NCBI GenBank assembly: GCA_002343455.1
Contig: DDSR01000035.1
Location: 1-12,957, forward strand
DNA length: 12,957 nt
Origin: Deltaproteobacteria bacterium UBA2385
Lineage (GTDB): Bacteria; Myxococcota_A; UBA796; UBA2385
Direction of reading: 5' to 3'
The translations under genes and the position numbers were made by a program. A model generated the notes under the pieces. The model saw only the letters and a program-made list of their open reading frames with translations, ran no database searches and was not told where the DNA came from. Positions 12,327-12,957 of this stretch are shown piece after piece; position 1 is the first letter of the stretch; the number at the start of each line of letters is the position of its first letter.

Positions 12327-12957
12327 TCAGCGGCGGGGCCCGCGCTTCCGACGGCGAAGCAGGGCCAGCGCGCCGAAGAGCGGCGCCCACGCGGAGGCTC
12401 CTCCGGTCGAACAGCCCTTGAGCTCACCTTGCAGAGGCCGGAGCGCACCGGGCGGCCGGAGGTCGTCGACCCCTCCGTCCGCGCCGCTCGCACCTGTGTC
12501 CGCGCTCCCCCCGGTGTCCACGCTGACCCCGGTGTCCTCGGTCGGCGTCGTGGGCTCCTCCTCCACCCAGGGGGTGGCGCAGTCCACCGCCAGGCTGAAG
12601 TCGCTGACCGCGCCCTCGTAGCCGTCGATCACCAGGACGTACTCCTGCCCGGCCGTCGCCGAGAAGCTGATCGACTCGTCGGTTCCGTCGGGCTGCACGC
12701 TGGAGCCCAGGCAGCCGGTCGCGTCGCAAGCGGCGTCGTCCAGCAGGTACAGATCCAGGTCGGCGGAGAGGCCCGTAAGGCGCAGGCTCACCGTCTCCGA
12801 GGCGGCGCTGCGCACCTTCACCGCCAGCTCCGGCCCGGTGTAGGTGTAGGTCGAGCAGCCGTAGAAGGCGTGGGTGGAGGTGCTGCCGGCGGCGTCGTTG
12901 CGGCTGCTGAGGACCTCGCCGCAGCTCAGGGTCTGGACCGGCTCGCAGGCGGGCGTG
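12327..12957 (-). CDS. Partial secreted protein with PPC-like domain and MYXO-CTERM-type C-terminus
   Basis: The 5' end lies beyond the right window edge; 209 residues are visible. The first part (TPACEPVQTLSCGEVLSSRNDAAG) leads into a beta domain of the bacterial pre-peptidase C-terminal type: FYGCSTYTYTGPELAVKV, LSADLDLYLLD, an ATAGQEYVLVIDGYEG strand pair and DFSLAVDC. It has several Cys residues, as expected for an exported protein. An acidic, Thr/Pro/Asp linker with three DTG units follows. The end GCSTGGASAWAPLFGALALLRRRKR has a Cys, a short hydrophobic stretch and an Arg cluster, like MYXO-CTERM sorting tags, which are handled by myxosortase and place proteins on the cell surface. The N-terminal catalytic or binding part cannot be seen. 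It runs 30 bp ahead of the PLP fusion on the same strand, so they may share a transcript. Confidence 0.8.
   Translation of the reverse strand, partial: TPACEPVQTLSCGEVLSSRNDAAGSTSTHAFYGCSTYTYTGPELAVKVRSAASETVSLRLTGLSADLDLYLLDDAACDATGCLGSSVQPDGTDESISFSATAGQEYVLVIDGYEGAVSDFSLAVDCATPWVEEEPTTPTEDTGVSVDTGGSADTGASGADGGVDDLRPPGALRPLQGELKGCSTGGASAWAPLFGALALLRRRKRGPRR

Noticed and set aside
12327..12821. GTG 12821 as the start of the right-end gene
   Set aside because: The frame is open to the window edge and the beta domain begins upstream of it, so the gene is cut by the window.
1..12957. Mobile element, CRISPR array, defence island or RNA gene
   Set aside because: No transposase, integrase, nuclease or helicase motif, no spaced direct repeats and no tRNA-like fold were found. 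The 14-bp inverted repeat has no transposase or target duplication beside it.

Overview
The window is GC-rich, almost fully coding DNA with 4-bp gene overlaps and strong third-position G/C preference. The right end carries the tail of a secreted protein with a pre-peptidase-type beta domain, a DTG-rich acidic linker and a C-terminal Cys, hydrophobic, Arg-rich tag of the MYXO-CTERM type. Together with the two-component gene set and an extended -10 promoter, this points to a member of the Myxococcota (former Deltaproteobacteria). This is inferred from style and families, not from a marker gene. I see no tRNA, rRNA, CRISPR array, transposase or phage gene, and no stretch of 300 bases without a gene.

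Layout. (1) 56-2193, plus strand: a class I amidotransferase-like (peptidase S51-type) protein overlapping a Fes-like alpha/beta-hydrolase esterase by 4 bp. (2) 2248-3114, plus strand: an exported two-domain sulfurtransferase whose 3' end overlaps the convergent tryptophanase by 10 bp. (3) 3105-5651, minus strand: tnaA, preceded by an exported protein of unknown function rich in helical repeats. (4) 5652-5790: a divergent control region with a promoter-like element and two dyads. (5) 5791-9205, plus strand: an overlapping three-gene phosphorelay made of a multi-PAS histidine kinase, a single-domain Rcp1-like receiver and a receiver-kinase. (6) 9211-12957, minus strand: a partial MYXO-CTERM surface protein, then a PLP-enzyme/gluconate-dehydrogenase-subunit-3 fusion, then a GMC flavoprotein that overlaps the fusion by 4 bp.

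The most unusual part is region 6. A complete D-cysteine-desulfhydrase/ACC-deaminase-like PLP domain is joined in frame to the small-subunit domain that normally accompanies GMC dehydrogenases, and the matching GMC gene follows directly. The joint contains a Tat-like RRAFL plus hydrophobic segment. Exactly under that segment lies a perfect 14-bp inverted repeat with a 10-nt spacer. Either this is a real new enzyme architecture whose export or stoichiometry is controlled at the joint, or two genes have been merged by mutation. An AT-rich, rare-codon island lies about 220 bp upstream in the same gene.

The phosphorelay genes have no DNA-binding or enzymatic output domain in the window, so they must signal to partners elsewhere. 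The exported rhodanese, tryptophanase and desulfhydrase-like domain share a possible sulfur/beta-elimination theme, but only as a weak inference.
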